Source: Atopobiaceae bacterium (lineage in GTDB: Bacteria; Actinomycetota; Coriobacteriia; Coriobacteriales; Atopobiaceae). From it: a stretch of DNA of 59,465 nucleotides. The notes beneath the pieces are model-generated. The model did no database searches. It was given only the letters and a program-made list of their open reading frames with translations, and had not been told where the DNA came from. A program made the translations under genes and the position numbers. Of the stretch, positions 43,818 to 52,925 are shown piece after piece; positions within the stretch are counted from its first letter, which is position 1; each line of letters starts with the position of its first letter. The DNA is taken from positions 1 through 59,465 of the forward strand of contig JAFWIE010000016.1 in the NCBI GenBank assembly GCA_017533825.1. The letters run 5' to 3'.

Positions 43818-46772
43818 CTACTTCACGGTGACGGTACAAGCAATGGTCTTGGAGCCGGCCTTGTAGTTCTTGTTGCCGGCTGCGCTTACCTTGACCTTTA
43901 TGGTGTGCTTGCCCTTCTTGGCACCCTTCTTGACGGTGATCTTGCCGGTGGTCTTGTTGATGGTGAGGTATGCGTCACCGGAAACCTTCGCGTAGGTCAC
44001 CTTGCCCTGAGCCTTGGAGACGCTCACCGATGACTTCTTGATGGCGACAGGCTTGGACTTGAGCGTCTTCGCGCTCGCAGTGCGTGCGACGGCCTTGACG
44101 GCCATCGGGTTCTTGGCCTTGGCGACGACGAACTTGACGGCCTTGCTGGTCGCCCCCTTGTGGTTCGCGTCGGCGGCCAGGGAGGCCTTGACGTAGTAGG
44201 TCTTCGCGGTCTTCACGTCCGCTGCCTTGACGGCCTTGGTGCACTTCGCGTCGCTGTAGTACTTGTAGGTCACCTTGCCAGTGGAGCCGCTCCTCGTCAC
44301 CTTGCCGGAGTAGGCGAGCGGCTTGCCGGTGTAAGTCTTGGTCTGCGCAGCAATCGAGACCGACGAGGCCGCCTTGGCGATGCCCCACGATATGGTCTTT
44401 GCCTCGATCGTGCCGTCGGTCCACCTGTGGTTGGCGTCCGGAGTCACCGTGGCCACGTAGCTGCCCGCGTTGGTCGCGGACGTCGTTCCGGCGAGCGTGT
44501 AGCCCGCGCCCTTCGCGACGCCGACCTGCGCCTTGCCGTTGTACGTGCGGTTCGTGGCCTTGGGAACGGCAATCGCTGCACGAGCAATCGTGAAGTTTAC
44601 GGTCTTGGTGCCCGTGAAGTTGCCCTTCGCTTTGATGGTGACGCTCGCGGTACCCGCATTGGTGTTCTTTGCGAAAGTCGCCGTGTAGTCGCTCGCTGCC
44701 AACTTGAGGTTGCCGGCTCGCACCACAAGGGCGGGCTTGCGAGCTATTCCGGTGTAAACCTGATCGGCAATATCATCGACGGAAGTGATAGCTGCGGGGG
44801 CGATGCTGAACTCTTTCGTCACGCTGCCCTCGTAGTCGCCCTTACCCGTGAAGGTCACCTTCGCCGTACCTGCATTCGTATTGGCGGAGTAGGTCACCGT
44901 GTAGTCTGTGCCACGAACGAGCTCGTAGGTCTGGCTCCTGCCATCCTTCGTCATGGTCACGGAGAATTTGGCCGCGTTCTGTGTATGCGCCTTGCCGTTG
45001 TAGGTAGCGTTCGCCACGCCCTCGATAGTGGTGTTGGCACTGGTAAGCTTTCTCGCAGCGCTAAGAGCTTGCTTCGCAGCGGCGACCGCGGCATCGGCGG
45101 CTTTCTTGGCGGCCTGCGCCGAGTCACGCTCGGACTCTGCTGCAGCTGCGGCTTCTTGGGCAGAATTCATTCGTGCAGTCCCGTCGAACGAGTCGAGCGC
45201 GGCCTTTGCCTCGTCATAGGCATCCTGCTTCGTGGAGAGGTTCCATTCGGCGGAGCTCAGCGCCGTCTGTGCGGCAGCGGCCGCTGACTCCAGCCCAGCC
45301 GTCTGACCCCGCAATTCCGCCAACGTCGCTTCAATCGACGCCACGGCTTCATCTGCTGCCCTCTTCGCAGAATCCGCAGTCTCGAAAGCTGCTTCGGCCT
45401 CTTCGAGCGCGGATTGCTTCTCAGCTTGCACATCCTGCGCGTCCGCGAGTGCCTGCTTCTCGTTTGCCGCTACGCCATCGCCTCTCAGCTCATCGTAGTA
45501 TGGCTGCAGGCGCTGACGATACTCCTCAACTGTGTAGGTCGTTCCCGCGCTCGTCGGATCGTTGTCCCAAGGGTGTATGAACTGCTGCAAAGCAGCTCCG
45601 TTCACACCCGAGTTCAGTCCAAGGCCAGTCACGGTATAGGTCGGGCTCGCGAGGTTGAAGTAGTGGCCAACCTGACTCGCAAGATTCGTGTCAACACCAC
45701 GTAGCCCGCGCAAATTTCCGCGGTATTGCTCGAGACTTGGATTCTCGGCAACGGCAGCATCGAAGATTGCCTTCTCCTCGTCGTACCAGCCCCGATACGC
45801 TTCCTCCTTGCCTATGCCCGTGTAGTAGAGGTTCTCCGCCATCGCATTGCCGCCCTCCTCAGCCATGTTCATAAAGCCAGACGAGTCAAGAGCGTGCTGA
45901 TAGTATGTCGTCGAGAAGTTCGCGTTGCGTTGTGCGCTCGCCATCATGTTGTCCGAGACCAAGTAGGCTGGAAGCCCATTGGGGGTGCGATAGTTCTCGT
46001 TGCAGTACTCAATCCAGTCAAGTGCCTCGAGCATGTTCTCGAGCGCGGTAGCGTCCGTTGCGCTGCCAATTTGCGTAAAGCTGGCGAACGTACCGAGCGC
46101 AGCGCCATCCCACTCGCAGGCGACGGTGGTCGTGTCGGTAAGATAGCTCTCGGCCGCAGCAGATCCACTCTCGCGGAAGAACCTTACGCTCCCCTCCGCG
46201 GCTTTGGCCTCCGCAGCGTTGACAATCACGTCCACAGCATCCTGTGCGTCGTTGACCGCCTGGGTCGCAGCATCGTACTCACCTTGGGCTGCCTTGAGCG
46301 CGTTTGCAGCGGTAGTCACGGGAGCCTGCGCATCGTTTGCGACCCTTTGCGCCTCTGCAAGCTCTGCCTCAGCATCAAGAATGTCGTCGGCATTTTTCGC
46401 CGCAGCCGTCTCCGCAGACTCGAGTGCCCCCTGCTTTGCGTCTCGGTTCACCTTGGCGGCATCGAGTTCATCCTGCGCCGCGTCAGCAGCTGTTTTCAGG
46501 CGCGTGTACTCCTCGCCCACCTCGTTCTCTACGACACTCAGCGCCTCGACCGCAGACTGGTAAGCGTCTTCTTTCTGCACAAGCGTCGCTGCCGCCGCAT
46601 CAGCAGCTGATTTTGCCTGCGCATAGTCATTCTTCAAATCATCGTACACGTCACCAGCAACAGCTTGAGCACTAATCACAGTGGGCTCCGCCAGCACCTG
46701 TGTCGGCATGGTACCGAGGGCCATGAGCACGCTCAATCCAAGCGCGAGCGTCCTTCTCATTCTCGTGCGCAT
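43818..46772 (-). CDS. CAP-domain surface protein with coiled coils and MBG-type repeats
   Basis: The product has 984 residues. Signal peptide 1-28 (LALGLSVLMALGTMPTQVLA). Two long Ala/Glu-rich coiled coils (about 35-180 and 435-590) flank a CAP/SCP-like domain (about 200-430) with HALDSSGFMNMAEEGGNAMAENLYYTG and GHYFNLASPTYTVTGLG. The C-terminal 390 residues are MBG/Ig-like modules (ANTNAGTAKVTFTGKGDYEGSVTKEF, YNGKA, YTGKPL) ending in KKGAKKGKHTIKVKVSAAGN. There is no sorting signal or membrane anchor. The last 190 residues are closely similar to the partial gene at 58805-59465. AAAGGA lies 8 nt before ATG 46772. Probably secreted and wall-associated; an adhesin-like role is inferred. Confidence 0.87.
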   Translation of the reverse strand: MRTRMRRTLALGLSVLMALGTMPTQVLAEPTVISAQAVAGDVYDDLKNDYAQAKSAADAAAATLVQKEDAYQSAVEALSVVENEVGEEYTRLKTAADAAQDELDAAKVNRDAKQGALESAETAAAKNADDILDAEAELAEAQRVANDAQAPVTTAANALKAAQGEYDAATQAVNDAQDAVDVIVNAAEAKAAEGSVRFFRESGSAAAESYLTDTTTVACEWDGAALGTFASFTQIGSATDATALENMLEALDWIEYCNENYRTPNGLPAYLVSDNMMASAQRNANFSTTYYQHALDSSGFMNMAEEGGNAMAENLYYTGIGKEEAYRGWYDEEKAIFDAAVAENPSLEQYRGNLRGLRGVDTNLASQVGHYFNLASPTYTVTGLGLNSGVNGAALQQFIHPWDNDPTSAGTTYTVEEYRQRLQPYYDELRGDGVAANEKQALADAQDVQAEKQSALEEAEAAFETADSAKRAADEAVASIEATLAELRGQTAGLESAAAAAQTALSSAEWNLSTKQDAYDEAKAALDSFDGTARMNSAQEAAAAAESERDSAQAAKKAADAAVAAAKQALSAARKLTSANTTIEGVANATYNGKAHTQNAAKFSVTMTKDGRSQTYELVRGTDYTVTYSANTNAGTAKVTFTGKGDYEGSVTKEFSIAPAAITSVDDIADQVYTGIARKPALVVRAGNLKLAASDYTATFAKNTNAGTASVTIKAKGNFTGTKTVNFTIARAAIAVPKATNRTYNGKAQVGVAKGAGYTLAGTTSATNAGSYVATVTPDANHRWTDGTIEAKTISWGIAKAASSVSIAAQTKTYTGKPLAYSGKVTRSGSTGKVTYKYYSDAKCTKAVKAADVKTAKTYYVKASLAADANHKGATSKAVKFVVAKAKNPMAVKAVARTASAKTLKSKPVAIKKSSVSVSKAQGKVTYAKVSGDAYLTINKTTGKITVKKGAKKGKHTIKVKVSAAGNKNYKAGSKTIACTVTVK

Positions 46773-47153
46773 CTGATAATTCCTTTCTTGAAAACCATTC
46801 AGCTTAAGCGTCACTAGCTTAGCATAAAGAACGGAAGCTTCTTGATGGGACGTCAATCTTGCAAAGTAGTCCATCCGCGTCGTGCTAGGTTCGGCGCGTT
46901 GTCTCCGAAGCTGGACCCGTTTAGAATCACACGTTGCACCCGAGTCGAAGCTCCTCGCGAGTCGCCGCTACTCCCGAGCGACGCCCCGCCCGAGACTGCG
47001 CGCCGCTCTCGTGTCGATAATCCGCCCGGAGCGGCACGTACCCGAGGTCGCGCGGCACGACCGCGTCGTTACACGGTCCGATTCGACGCTACGTCTAAGC
47101 AATAGTGACCAATTAATGGGTGCCTCCGACACGCCAACTGGGGTTTTACCACT

Positions 47154-47210
47154 TTTGATGTGACAATTGGTCACTGTGTATTTTATGCAGTGACCAATTG
47201 TCACATCAAA
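47154..47210. repeat. 23-bp perfect palindrome, 11-nt loop
   Basis: Arms 47154-47176 and 47188-47210 pair exactly; the core TGACAATTGGTCA is itself nearly palindromic. It is AT-richer than the other hairpins of the window. It could be the end of the transporter transcript (550 nt away) or a protein-binding site. Confidence 0.75.
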
Positions 47211-47614
47211 TTTCAATTCACATCGCGCTGAGCTGGGGTTTTGTATCTGGTTTAATAGTTTATTGGTCACTCTTGGGCCACGTGGAGGGAAGAAGCGATC
47301 CGCACACCCGTGCCGTGCAGCGATTGTCCGTCCGAATATGCCGAACGAGCGTCCATTGCGGAACGTTAACCTCGTGGGGCAGCCAAAGGCGATGGCATCT
47401 CTTGGCTTCCGTCCGACCCGGGCACTCGGGCGCATGATTTCGATTACGAATTCGGAATGGTCTCTTCGATCGTGCGCAAGTCTAGCGTCCCGGACGATGC
47501 ATGCGCAAGTCGTGCACCGCTCTCTCGGCTGAGATTGGCGTTGGTGTGGAATTGATTGGCGGCAATCAGCGTTGGTGCGGGTACCCTTGGTTGGCTTTTC
47601 CGTTCGTGAGGCTC

Positions 47615-47739
47615 GATTTGCTGGCTTTGGCGCTGGTGCAGGTAGTTTTGGAGGGCTTTGGCGTTCGTGCGGCGGGCCAAGCCTCACCAACGTCGATTCC
47701 CACCAACGCATTCCACACCAGCGCAAAAGCCAGCAAATC
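47615..47739. repeat. 24-bp inverted repeat with one mismatch
   Basis: GATTTGCTGGCTTTGGCGCT... (47615-47638) is the reverse complement of 47716-47739 except for one base. Similar shorter TTGGCG(T/C)TGGTG motifs lie between and upstream, in both orientations. The right arm ends about 30 nt beyond the transporter stop, so it may act as its terminator. Confidence 0.6.
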
Positions 47740-47767
47740 AGGACATGATGGGGCGCGGCACTACCAG

Positions 47768-49186
47768 CTAGAACCATCGGCGACGCTTGAAGTAGGCGAA
47801 CTCGGCAGCAATGATGAAGATGAGAGCTGCGGCAACGATGAAGTATGCGTCGTGAAGTTTGAGTTCGGGCATGTTCACGAAGTTCATCCCATACCAACCC
47901 GTAACGAGCACGAGCGGCGTAAAGACCGTCTCCACAATGGTGAGCATCGACATCACGTTGTTCTGACGCACCTCGATGCGCTCCTGAAATCCAGCGCGGA
48001 TCTCTCCCGCAAGGTCACGCACGTCAGCCGCATCCAAGGCAAGGCGCGCAATCTGGCGCGACATGGTGGCACACTGGTTCGCCGCACGTTCGTAGCCTCC
48101 ATTGCGTGCAACCTGCGTAAGGTCCTCCAGCATGTCGCCTGTCTGACGGCAAAACGCCTGAATGGCACCCAACTCCCGCCGGACGCTCCCAATAAACTCG
48201 GAGAAACCCTTCGGCATCTCGTATACCTCATCATTGAGATTCTCCCCAAGCTTGAGCAGCCTGCTTTCGTATGCACTCAGCCAGTTATACAGGCGCAGCG
48301 CCAGCATAACAACCATCTCGGCGATGAACGATAGCGCCATGCTCTTCGCCAGATACTGGTCCACCAACGACTGGGCCAGGAAGATCCGCTCAACGCCATC
48401 CTCTGGCATGATGAGCGTCAGCATCCCATCGAGGAATTGATACGAGAACCGCAGGTCATCATCGGTCTCGAACCCAGCGGCTCGCTGCACTTCTGCTGCA
48501 ATGAACACACTGCCAAACACGGCATCGCCCAGCTGAATGCACGAGCTCCTGTGCACATCCCGCAACGTATGGATAATCTGCTGGATGATATTGGCCGGCG
48601 CCTGTTCAAGGTACTCATCAATCGTGAGCACCGTCACGCACGTCGTGGCGCCTGGCTTTGTAGGGCGAAGCCGACCCGTACTCGCATCGAGCGTGAACTC
48701 CATGTAGACATCTCCCACAGTAATATACGGACTCAGCTGGGGCGTCTCGCGGATTCCATCCCAAAACGTCGTATGGCTCATGCTCTTCACGAGGAAGTAG
48801 TACGCGCCTATCACGATGCATGTGGCAACCGTAACGAAAAGACTGTACTCGTTGACGGCATTGTCGGCGAGCGAATCGGTAATCCAATCGATGATGCACA
48901 ACCCACAGGATGCAATGGCGTGACTCTGACACCTGTTCACCGCGTCGGTGGTATCCGCAACCTCGCCGCGCCAAAGAGCAACGACTTCCACGATCAGAAC
49001 CAACATGAACAGCGCATCGAGCAGCGTTGCTACGGCCACAATAATGGCCACATACGCCGCTCGGTCGTTTGCGATGTGTCCCACAACGTAGAGCATGTCG
49101 AAGAAACACAGCGCGGCGCCGACTCCGAGCAGCGCGCACACCACGATCAGCGCCACATTCCGTTGCTTGGTAGATGTGTTTCTCAC
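47768..49186 (-). CDS. CorA-type divalent-cation transporter with extra N-terminal helices
   Basis: The product has 472 residues. The C-terminal half is CorA-like: a long helical cytoplasmic region, two terminal helices and the selectivity motif YGMNF followed by NMPEL. Before it lie about 165 residues with four hydrophobic helices (VALIVVCALLGVGAALCFFDML, AIIVAVATLLDALFMLVLIVEVV, and two more) that ordinary CorA proteins lack. It should import Mg2+ or a similar ion; the added membrane domain is unexplained. GTG 49186 follows AAGGA by a 4-nt gap. Monocistronic, downstream of the str operon. Confidence 0.8.
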   Translation of the reverse strand: MRNTSTKQRNVALIVVCALLGVGAALCFFDMLYVVGHIANDRAAYVAIIVAVATLLDALFMLVLIVEVVALWRGEVADTTDAVNRCQSHAIASCGLCIIDWITDSLADNAVNEYSLFVTVATCIVIGAYYFLVKSMSHTTFWDGIRETPQLSPYITVGDVYMEFTLDASTGRLRPTKPGATTCVTVLTIDEYLEQAPANIIQQIIHTLRDVHRSSCIQLGDAVFGSVFIAAEVQRAAGFETDDDLRFSYQFLDGMLTLIMPEDGVERIFLAQSLVDQYLAKSMALSFIAEMVVMLALRLYNWLSAYESRLLKLGENLNDEVYEMPKGFSEFIGSVRRELGAIQAFCRQTGDMLEDLTQVARNGGYERAANQCATMSRQIARLALDAADVRDLAGEIRAGFQERIEVRQNNVMSMLTIVETVFTPLVLVTGWYGMNFVNMPELKLHDAYFIVAAALIFIIAAEFAYFKRRRWF

Positions 49187-49239
49187 GAGATCCTTCGTTC
49201 GAGTCGCTGCAGTACGCTCATAGTATACGCATAATAGCG

Positions 49240-49279
49240 GCGCTCCCCCTCGCGTCTGGCAGGACGCGAGGGGGAGCGC
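49240..49279 (-). terminator. 17-bp perfect hairpin ending the str operon
   Basis: GCGCTCCCCCTCGCGTC (49240-49256) pairs perfectly with 49263-49279 around TGGCAG, 23 nt past the rpsJ stop. There is no U-tract, but position and stability fit a terminator. Confidence 0.7.
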
Positions 49280-49302
49280 TTTGGGAACTGGCTATACAGC
49301 TA

Positions 49303-49611
49303 CTAAAGCTTGATCTCGATGTCGACGCCCGCGGGAAGGTCCATGCGCATGAGGCTATCGACCGTGGAGCTCGACGGGTCGAGGATGTCGATGAGGCGCT
49401 TGTGGGTGCGCATCTCGAACTGCTCGCGCGAGTCCTTGTCCTTATGCGGCGAGCGGATGACCGTGTACAGGTTGCGCTCGGTGGGCAGAGGGATGGGGCC
49501 GCTCACACGCGCGCCAGTCTTCTGGGCGGTGTCCACGATGAGCTTGGCGGACTGATCGACAACCTCATGATCGTAGCCCTTGAGGCGGATCCTGATCTTC
49601 TGGTTTGGCAC
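49303..49611 (-). CDS. rpsJ: 30S ribosomal protein S10
   Basis: This 102-residue S10 has [35 protein letters not shown] and [12 protein letters not shown], with full-length ends. The start is GTG 49611, after a perfect AGGAGG six nt upstream. It is the last gene of rpsL-rpsG-fusA-rpsJ, 53 nt behind fusA, and is followed by a hairpin, not by rplC and the rest of the S10 operon. S10 also acts in transcription antitermination as NusE. Confidence 0.97.
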   Translation of the reverse strand: MPNQKIRIRLKGYDHEVVDQSAKLIVDTAQKTGARVSGPIPLPTERNLYTVIRSPHKDKDSREQFEMRTHKRLIDILDPSSSTVDSLMRMDLPAGVDIEIKL

Positions 49612-49664
49612 TTTATACCTCCTGAGTGCGGGGCCTCTCGCCCCGCGTAGGCTACGGATACTAC

Positions 49665-51758
49665 TTAGGCGTTCCCGCCATGCTTCTCGACGATGTCGTC
49701 GCGTACGGACTTGGGCACCGGCTCGTAGGAGTCGAACTGCATGGTGTAGCTCGCGCGACCCTGCGTCTGGGAGCGCAGGTCGGTGGCATACCCAAACATC
49801 TCGCCCAGCGGCACCTTGGCCTTGATGACCTTGGTGGTGGTGCGGTCCTCCATGCCCTCGATTTTGCCGCGACGAGAGCTGAGGTTACCCATGACGTCGC
49901 CCATGTACTGCTCGGGGGTCTCGACCTCAACGGCCTCGACGGGCTCGAGGAGGACCGGGTCACTCATGTTGAGGGCCTTCTTGATGGCCATGGAGCCAGC
50001 GACCTTGAAGGCCGCCTCGGAGGAGTCGACCTCGTGGTAGGAGCCGTCGACCAGCGTCACCTTGATGTCCTGCACCGGATAGCCGGCGATGACGCCAGAG
50101 TTGAGGGCCTCCTGAATGCCCTTGTCCACGGACGGGATGTACTCCTTGGGCACCACGCCGCCAACGGTCGCGTCGACGAACTGGTAACCAGAGCCAGCGG
50201 GCAGCGGCTCCATGTCGATGACGGCATCGCCATACTGGCCACGGCCACCGGACTGGCGCACGAACTTGCCCTGGACGTGCTTGACGGGCTTGCCGGCGGT
50301 CTCGCGGTAGGCGACCTGCGGCTTGCCGACGTTGCACTCGACCTTGAACTCGCGACGCAGACGGTCGACGATGATCTCGAGGTGCAGCTCGCCCATGCCG
50401 GCGATGATGGTCTGACCGGTCTCGTGGTCGGTGCGCACCTGGAAGGTCGGGTCCTCTTCGGCCAGCTTGGCGAGACCCACGGACATCTTCTCCTGCTCAG
50501 CCTTGGTCTTGGGCTCGACGGCAACGTCGATGACGGGCGCCGCGAAGTCGATGGACTCAAGGATGATGGGGTGCTTCTCGTCGCACAGGGTGTCGCCCGT
50601 CGTGGTGTTCTTCAGACCCACGCACGCGACGATGTCGCCGGCGAAGCAGTTCTCGCGGTCAACGCGCTCGTTGGCGTTCATCTCGAGGATGCGGCCCAGA
50701 CGCTCGCGCTTGTCCTTGACGGAGTTGTACACGTAGCTGCCTGCCTCGGCCTGGCCGGAGTACACGCGGAAGTAGGTGAGCTTGCCGACGTAGGGGTCGG
50801 TCATGATCTTGAACGCGAGGGCGCTGAAGGGTTCCTTCGAGTCAGCGATGCGATGGTCCTCGTTGCCCTTGAGGTCAACGCCGTCGATGGACTTGACGTC
50901 AAGCGGGCTGGGCAGGTAGTCGACGACGGCGTCGAGCAGCTCCTGGATGCCCTTGTTCTTGTAGGCGGAGCCCACGAAGACGGGGTTGAGCTCGCCGGCG
51001 AGGACGCCCTTGCGGATGGCCGCCTTAAGCATGTCGACGGGAATCTCCTCCTCCATGAGGGCGAGCTCCTCGAGCTCCTCGTCAAACATGGAAGCGGCGT
51101 CGAGCAGCTCGTCGCGCTTCTCTTGTGCGAGCTCTGCGAACTCCTCGGGAATCTCGTCGAGCTTCTCGGGGTAGATCATGCCCTTGGCATCCTCCTTGAA
51201 GTCCCACGCCTCCATGGTGACGAGGTCAACAAGGCCCCAGAACTGCGACTCAGCGCCCATCGGAATCTGCGCTGCGACGGCATTGGCGCCCAAGCGGTCC
51301 TTCATGGTCTCGATGGCGTGGAAGAAGTCCGCGCCAACGCGGTCGTACTTGTTGATGAAGGCAATGCGCGGGACGCCGTAATTGCCCGCCTGACGCCAGA
51401 CTGTCTCGGACTGAGGCTGCACGCCGGCAACCGCGTCAAAGACTGCCACGGCACCATCGAGAACGCGCAGGCAGCGCTCGACCTCAGCAGTGAAGTCGAC
51501 GTGGCCCGGGGTGTCGATGATCTGGATGACGTAGTCGCCCCAGAAGCACGTGGTGGCGGCAGAGGTGATGGTAACGCCGCGCTCCTGCTCCTGAACCATC
51601 CAGTCCATAGTGGCAGCGCCATCGTGCACTTCGCCAATCTTGTGCGTCTTACCCGTATAGTAAAGGATGCGCTCAGTGGTGGTCGTCTTGCCCGCGTCGA
51701 TGTGGGCCATGATGCCAATGTTGCGGAGCTTTTCGAGTTTGTACTTAGCCTTTGCCAT
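49665..51758 (-). CDS. fusA: Elongation factor G
   Basis: This 697-residue translational GTPase drives ribosomal translocation. G motifs are intact: AHIDAGKT (G1), RGVTITSA (G2), DTPGH (G3) and NKYD (G4; the usual NKMD has Met). Domains II-V are complete, with GMGELHLEI and the C-terminal [18 protein letters not shown]. The start is ATG 51758 with GGAG about 11 nt upstream. It sits between rpsG and rpsJ. Confidence 0.97.
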   Translation of the reverse strand: MAKAKYKLEKLRNIGIMAHIDAGKTTTTERILYYTGKTHKIGEVHDGAATMDWMVQEQERGVTITSAATTCFWGDYVIQIIDTPGHVDFTAEVERCLRVLDGAVAVFDAVAGVQPQSETVWRQAGNYGVPRIAFINKYDRVGADFFHAIETMKDRLGANAVAAQIPMGAESQFWGLVDLVTMEAWDFKEDAKGMIYPEKLDEIPEEFAELAQEKRDELLDAASMFDEELEELALMEEEIPVDMLKAAIRKGVLAGELNPVFVGSAYKNKGIQELLDAVVDYLPSPLDVKSIDGVDLKGNEDHRIADSKEPFSALAFKIMTDPYVGKLTYFRVYSGQAEAGSYVYNSVKDKRERLGRILEMNANERVDRENCFAGDIVACVGLKNTTTGDTLCDEKHPIILESIDFAAPVIDVAVEPKTKAEQEKMSVGLAKLAEEDPTFQVRTDHETGQTIIAGMGELHLEIIVDRLRREFKVECNVGKPQVAYRETAGKPVKHVQGKFVRQSGGRGQYGDAVIDMEPLPAGSGYQFVDATVGGVVPKEYIPSVDKGIQEALNSGVIAGYPVQDIKVTLVDGSYHEVDSSEAAFKVAGSMAIKKALNMSDPVLLEPVEAVEVETPEQYMGDVMGNLSSRRGKIEGMEDRTTTKVIKAKVPLGEMFGYATDLRSQTQGRASYTMQFDSYEPVPKSVRDDIVEKHGGNA

Positions 51759-51803
51759 AGAACTTAAATCTCCAAATCATGCCTCGTGGCTTTACACGAA
51801 GGC

Positions 51804-52274
51804 CTAGAAGCGGTAGTGCGAGAAGGCGCGGTTGGCCTCTGCCATCTTGAAGAGGTCCTCACGGCGCTTGACGGAGGCACCGACGCCGTTGGCGGCGTCC
51901 ATAATCTCGTTCGCGAGACGCTGAGCCATGGTCTTCTCCTTGCGAGCACGCGAGAAGTTAACCATCCAGCGAATGGCGAGGGTGGTGGCACGACGGGAGT
52001 TGACCTCCATGGGCACCTGATAGGTGGCGCCACCGACACGCTTGGGCTTGACCTCAAGCGTGGGGCGTACGTTGTCCATGGCCTTCTTGAAGACGGCCAG
52101 GGGATCCTGCTCGGTGCGCTGCTCGACGATGTCGAAGGCATCGTAGACGATGCGCTCGGCGATGGACTTCTTGCCGTCAAGCAGGACCTTGTTGATCAGC
52201 TGCGTGACGAGACGGTTGTTATACTTTGCGTCCGGCATGACCTCACGACGGACTGCTGCTGCACGACGCGGCAT
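51804..52274 (-). CDS. rpsG: 30S ribosomal protein S7
   Basis: This 156-residue S7 begins [12 protein letters not shown] and contains the conserved [40 protein letters not shown] and [10 protein letters not shown] end. GAGGAG precedes ATG 52274. It is the second gene of the str operon, between rpsL and fusA; S7 initiates assembly of the 30S head. Confidence 0.97.
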   Translation of the reverse strand: MPRRAAAVRREVMPDAKYNNRLVTQLINKVLLDGKKSIAERIVYDAFDIVEQRTEQDPLAVFKKAMDNVRPTLEVKPKRVGGATYQVPMEVNSRRATTLAIRWMVNFSRARKEKTMAQRLANEIMDAANGVGASVKRREDLFKMAEANRAFSHYRF

Positions 52275-52323
52275 GTTATCTCCTCTACCTAGTACTTAAT
52301 CTTGCGTGTGTGGACTATGCCGC

Positions 52324-52695
52324 TTACTTGGGGCGCTTCGCGCCGTAGCGGGAGCGGGCACGCTTGCGGTTCTGCACGGCCGCGCAGTCGTAGGCGCCGC
52401 GGATGATCTTGTAACGAACGCCAGGCAGGTCGCGCACGCGGCCACCGCGGATGAGCACGATGGAGTGCTCCTGCAGGTTGTGGCCCTCGCCGGGGATGTA
52501 AGCCGTGACCTCGATGCCGTTGACCAGGCGCACACGGGCGACCTTACGCAGGGCGGAGTTCGGCTTCTTGGGCGTGGTGGTGAAGACGCGGGTGCACACA
52601 CCGCGCTTCTGGGGATTGTGCTGAAGTGCCGCGTTCTTGGACTTGGACGCAACGGACTTGCGTCCCTGACGGACAAGCTGGTTAATGGTAGGCAA
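52324..52695 (-). CDS. rpsL: 30S ribosomal protein S12 with Arg at position 88
   Basis: This 123-residue S12 is complete ([10 protein letters not shown] ... [12 protein letters not shown]). The start codon is TTG 52695, with AAGGAG five nt upstream. The decoding-centre loops [11 protein letters not shown] (Lys42/43 present) and [12 protein letters not shown] are readable. The second has Arg (CGC) where E. coli and most bacteria have Lys88 (Lys87 without Met), a position where Lys-to-Arg gives streptomycin resistance in other species. First gene of the str operon. Confidence 0.96.
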   Translation of the reverse strand: MPTINQLVRQGRKSVASKSKNAALQHNPQKRGVCTRVFTTTPKKPNSALRKVARVRLVNGIEVTAYIPGEGHNLQEHSIVLIRGGRVRDLPGVRYKIIRGAYDCAAVQNRKRARSRYGAKRPK

Positions 52696-52776
52696 AGCGT
52701 TTCTCCTTCGTACCTATCGTTTGTTCTGTATCGACAAAGGCGGCGCAGCACCGCCACCTTGAATCAGCGATTGATT

Positions 52777-52805
52777 AGATTACGCCGCTCCATTCCAGTT
52801 GTCAA
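52777..52805 (-). promoter_or_regulatory. str operon promoter
   Basis: On the minus strand a perfect TTGACA (52800-52805), 17 nt, TAATCT (52777-52782), about 80 nt before rpsL. The leader contains a GC-rich hairpin (GGCGG TGCTG CGCCGCC, about 52740-52756), which could be an attenuation or feedback site. Confidence 0.65.
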
Positions 52806-52925
52806 CACACCACGGAGCCGGGCGTTGCCATGTGTGACGGCGGCGTGAAGCAACCCGATGCGGAATGCCCCACGCCGCCCACGCGCGCGACGGCCGCCGT
52901 CGTTTCCGGCTACCGTCGCGCCCCG

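Larger units (their letters stand above)
46773..47767. other. Gene-poor 1-kb interval
   Basis: No frame here looks genuine: the long minus frame at 46968-47897 overlaps the transporter gene and is rich in Arg, Ser, Pro and His. The interval holds a 23-bp perfect palindrome (47154-47210), a second GTGACCAATT near 47105, and a cluster of degenerate TTGGCGyTGGTGCGG-like direct and inverted repeats (47530-47740). It also holds the upstream region of the CAP-protein gene; I see no confident promoter. Confidence 0.6.

Noticed and set aside
47530..47740. Possible CRISPR-like array of TTGGCGTTGGTG repeats
   Set aside because: Repeats are short, degenerate, unevenly spaced and occur in both orientations; no cas genes nearby.
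46968..47897. 309-codon minus-strand frame in the gene-poor interval
   Set aside because: Overlaps the end of the CorA-type gene in another frame, is rich in Arg/Ser/Pro/His and crosses palindromes; no homology recognised.
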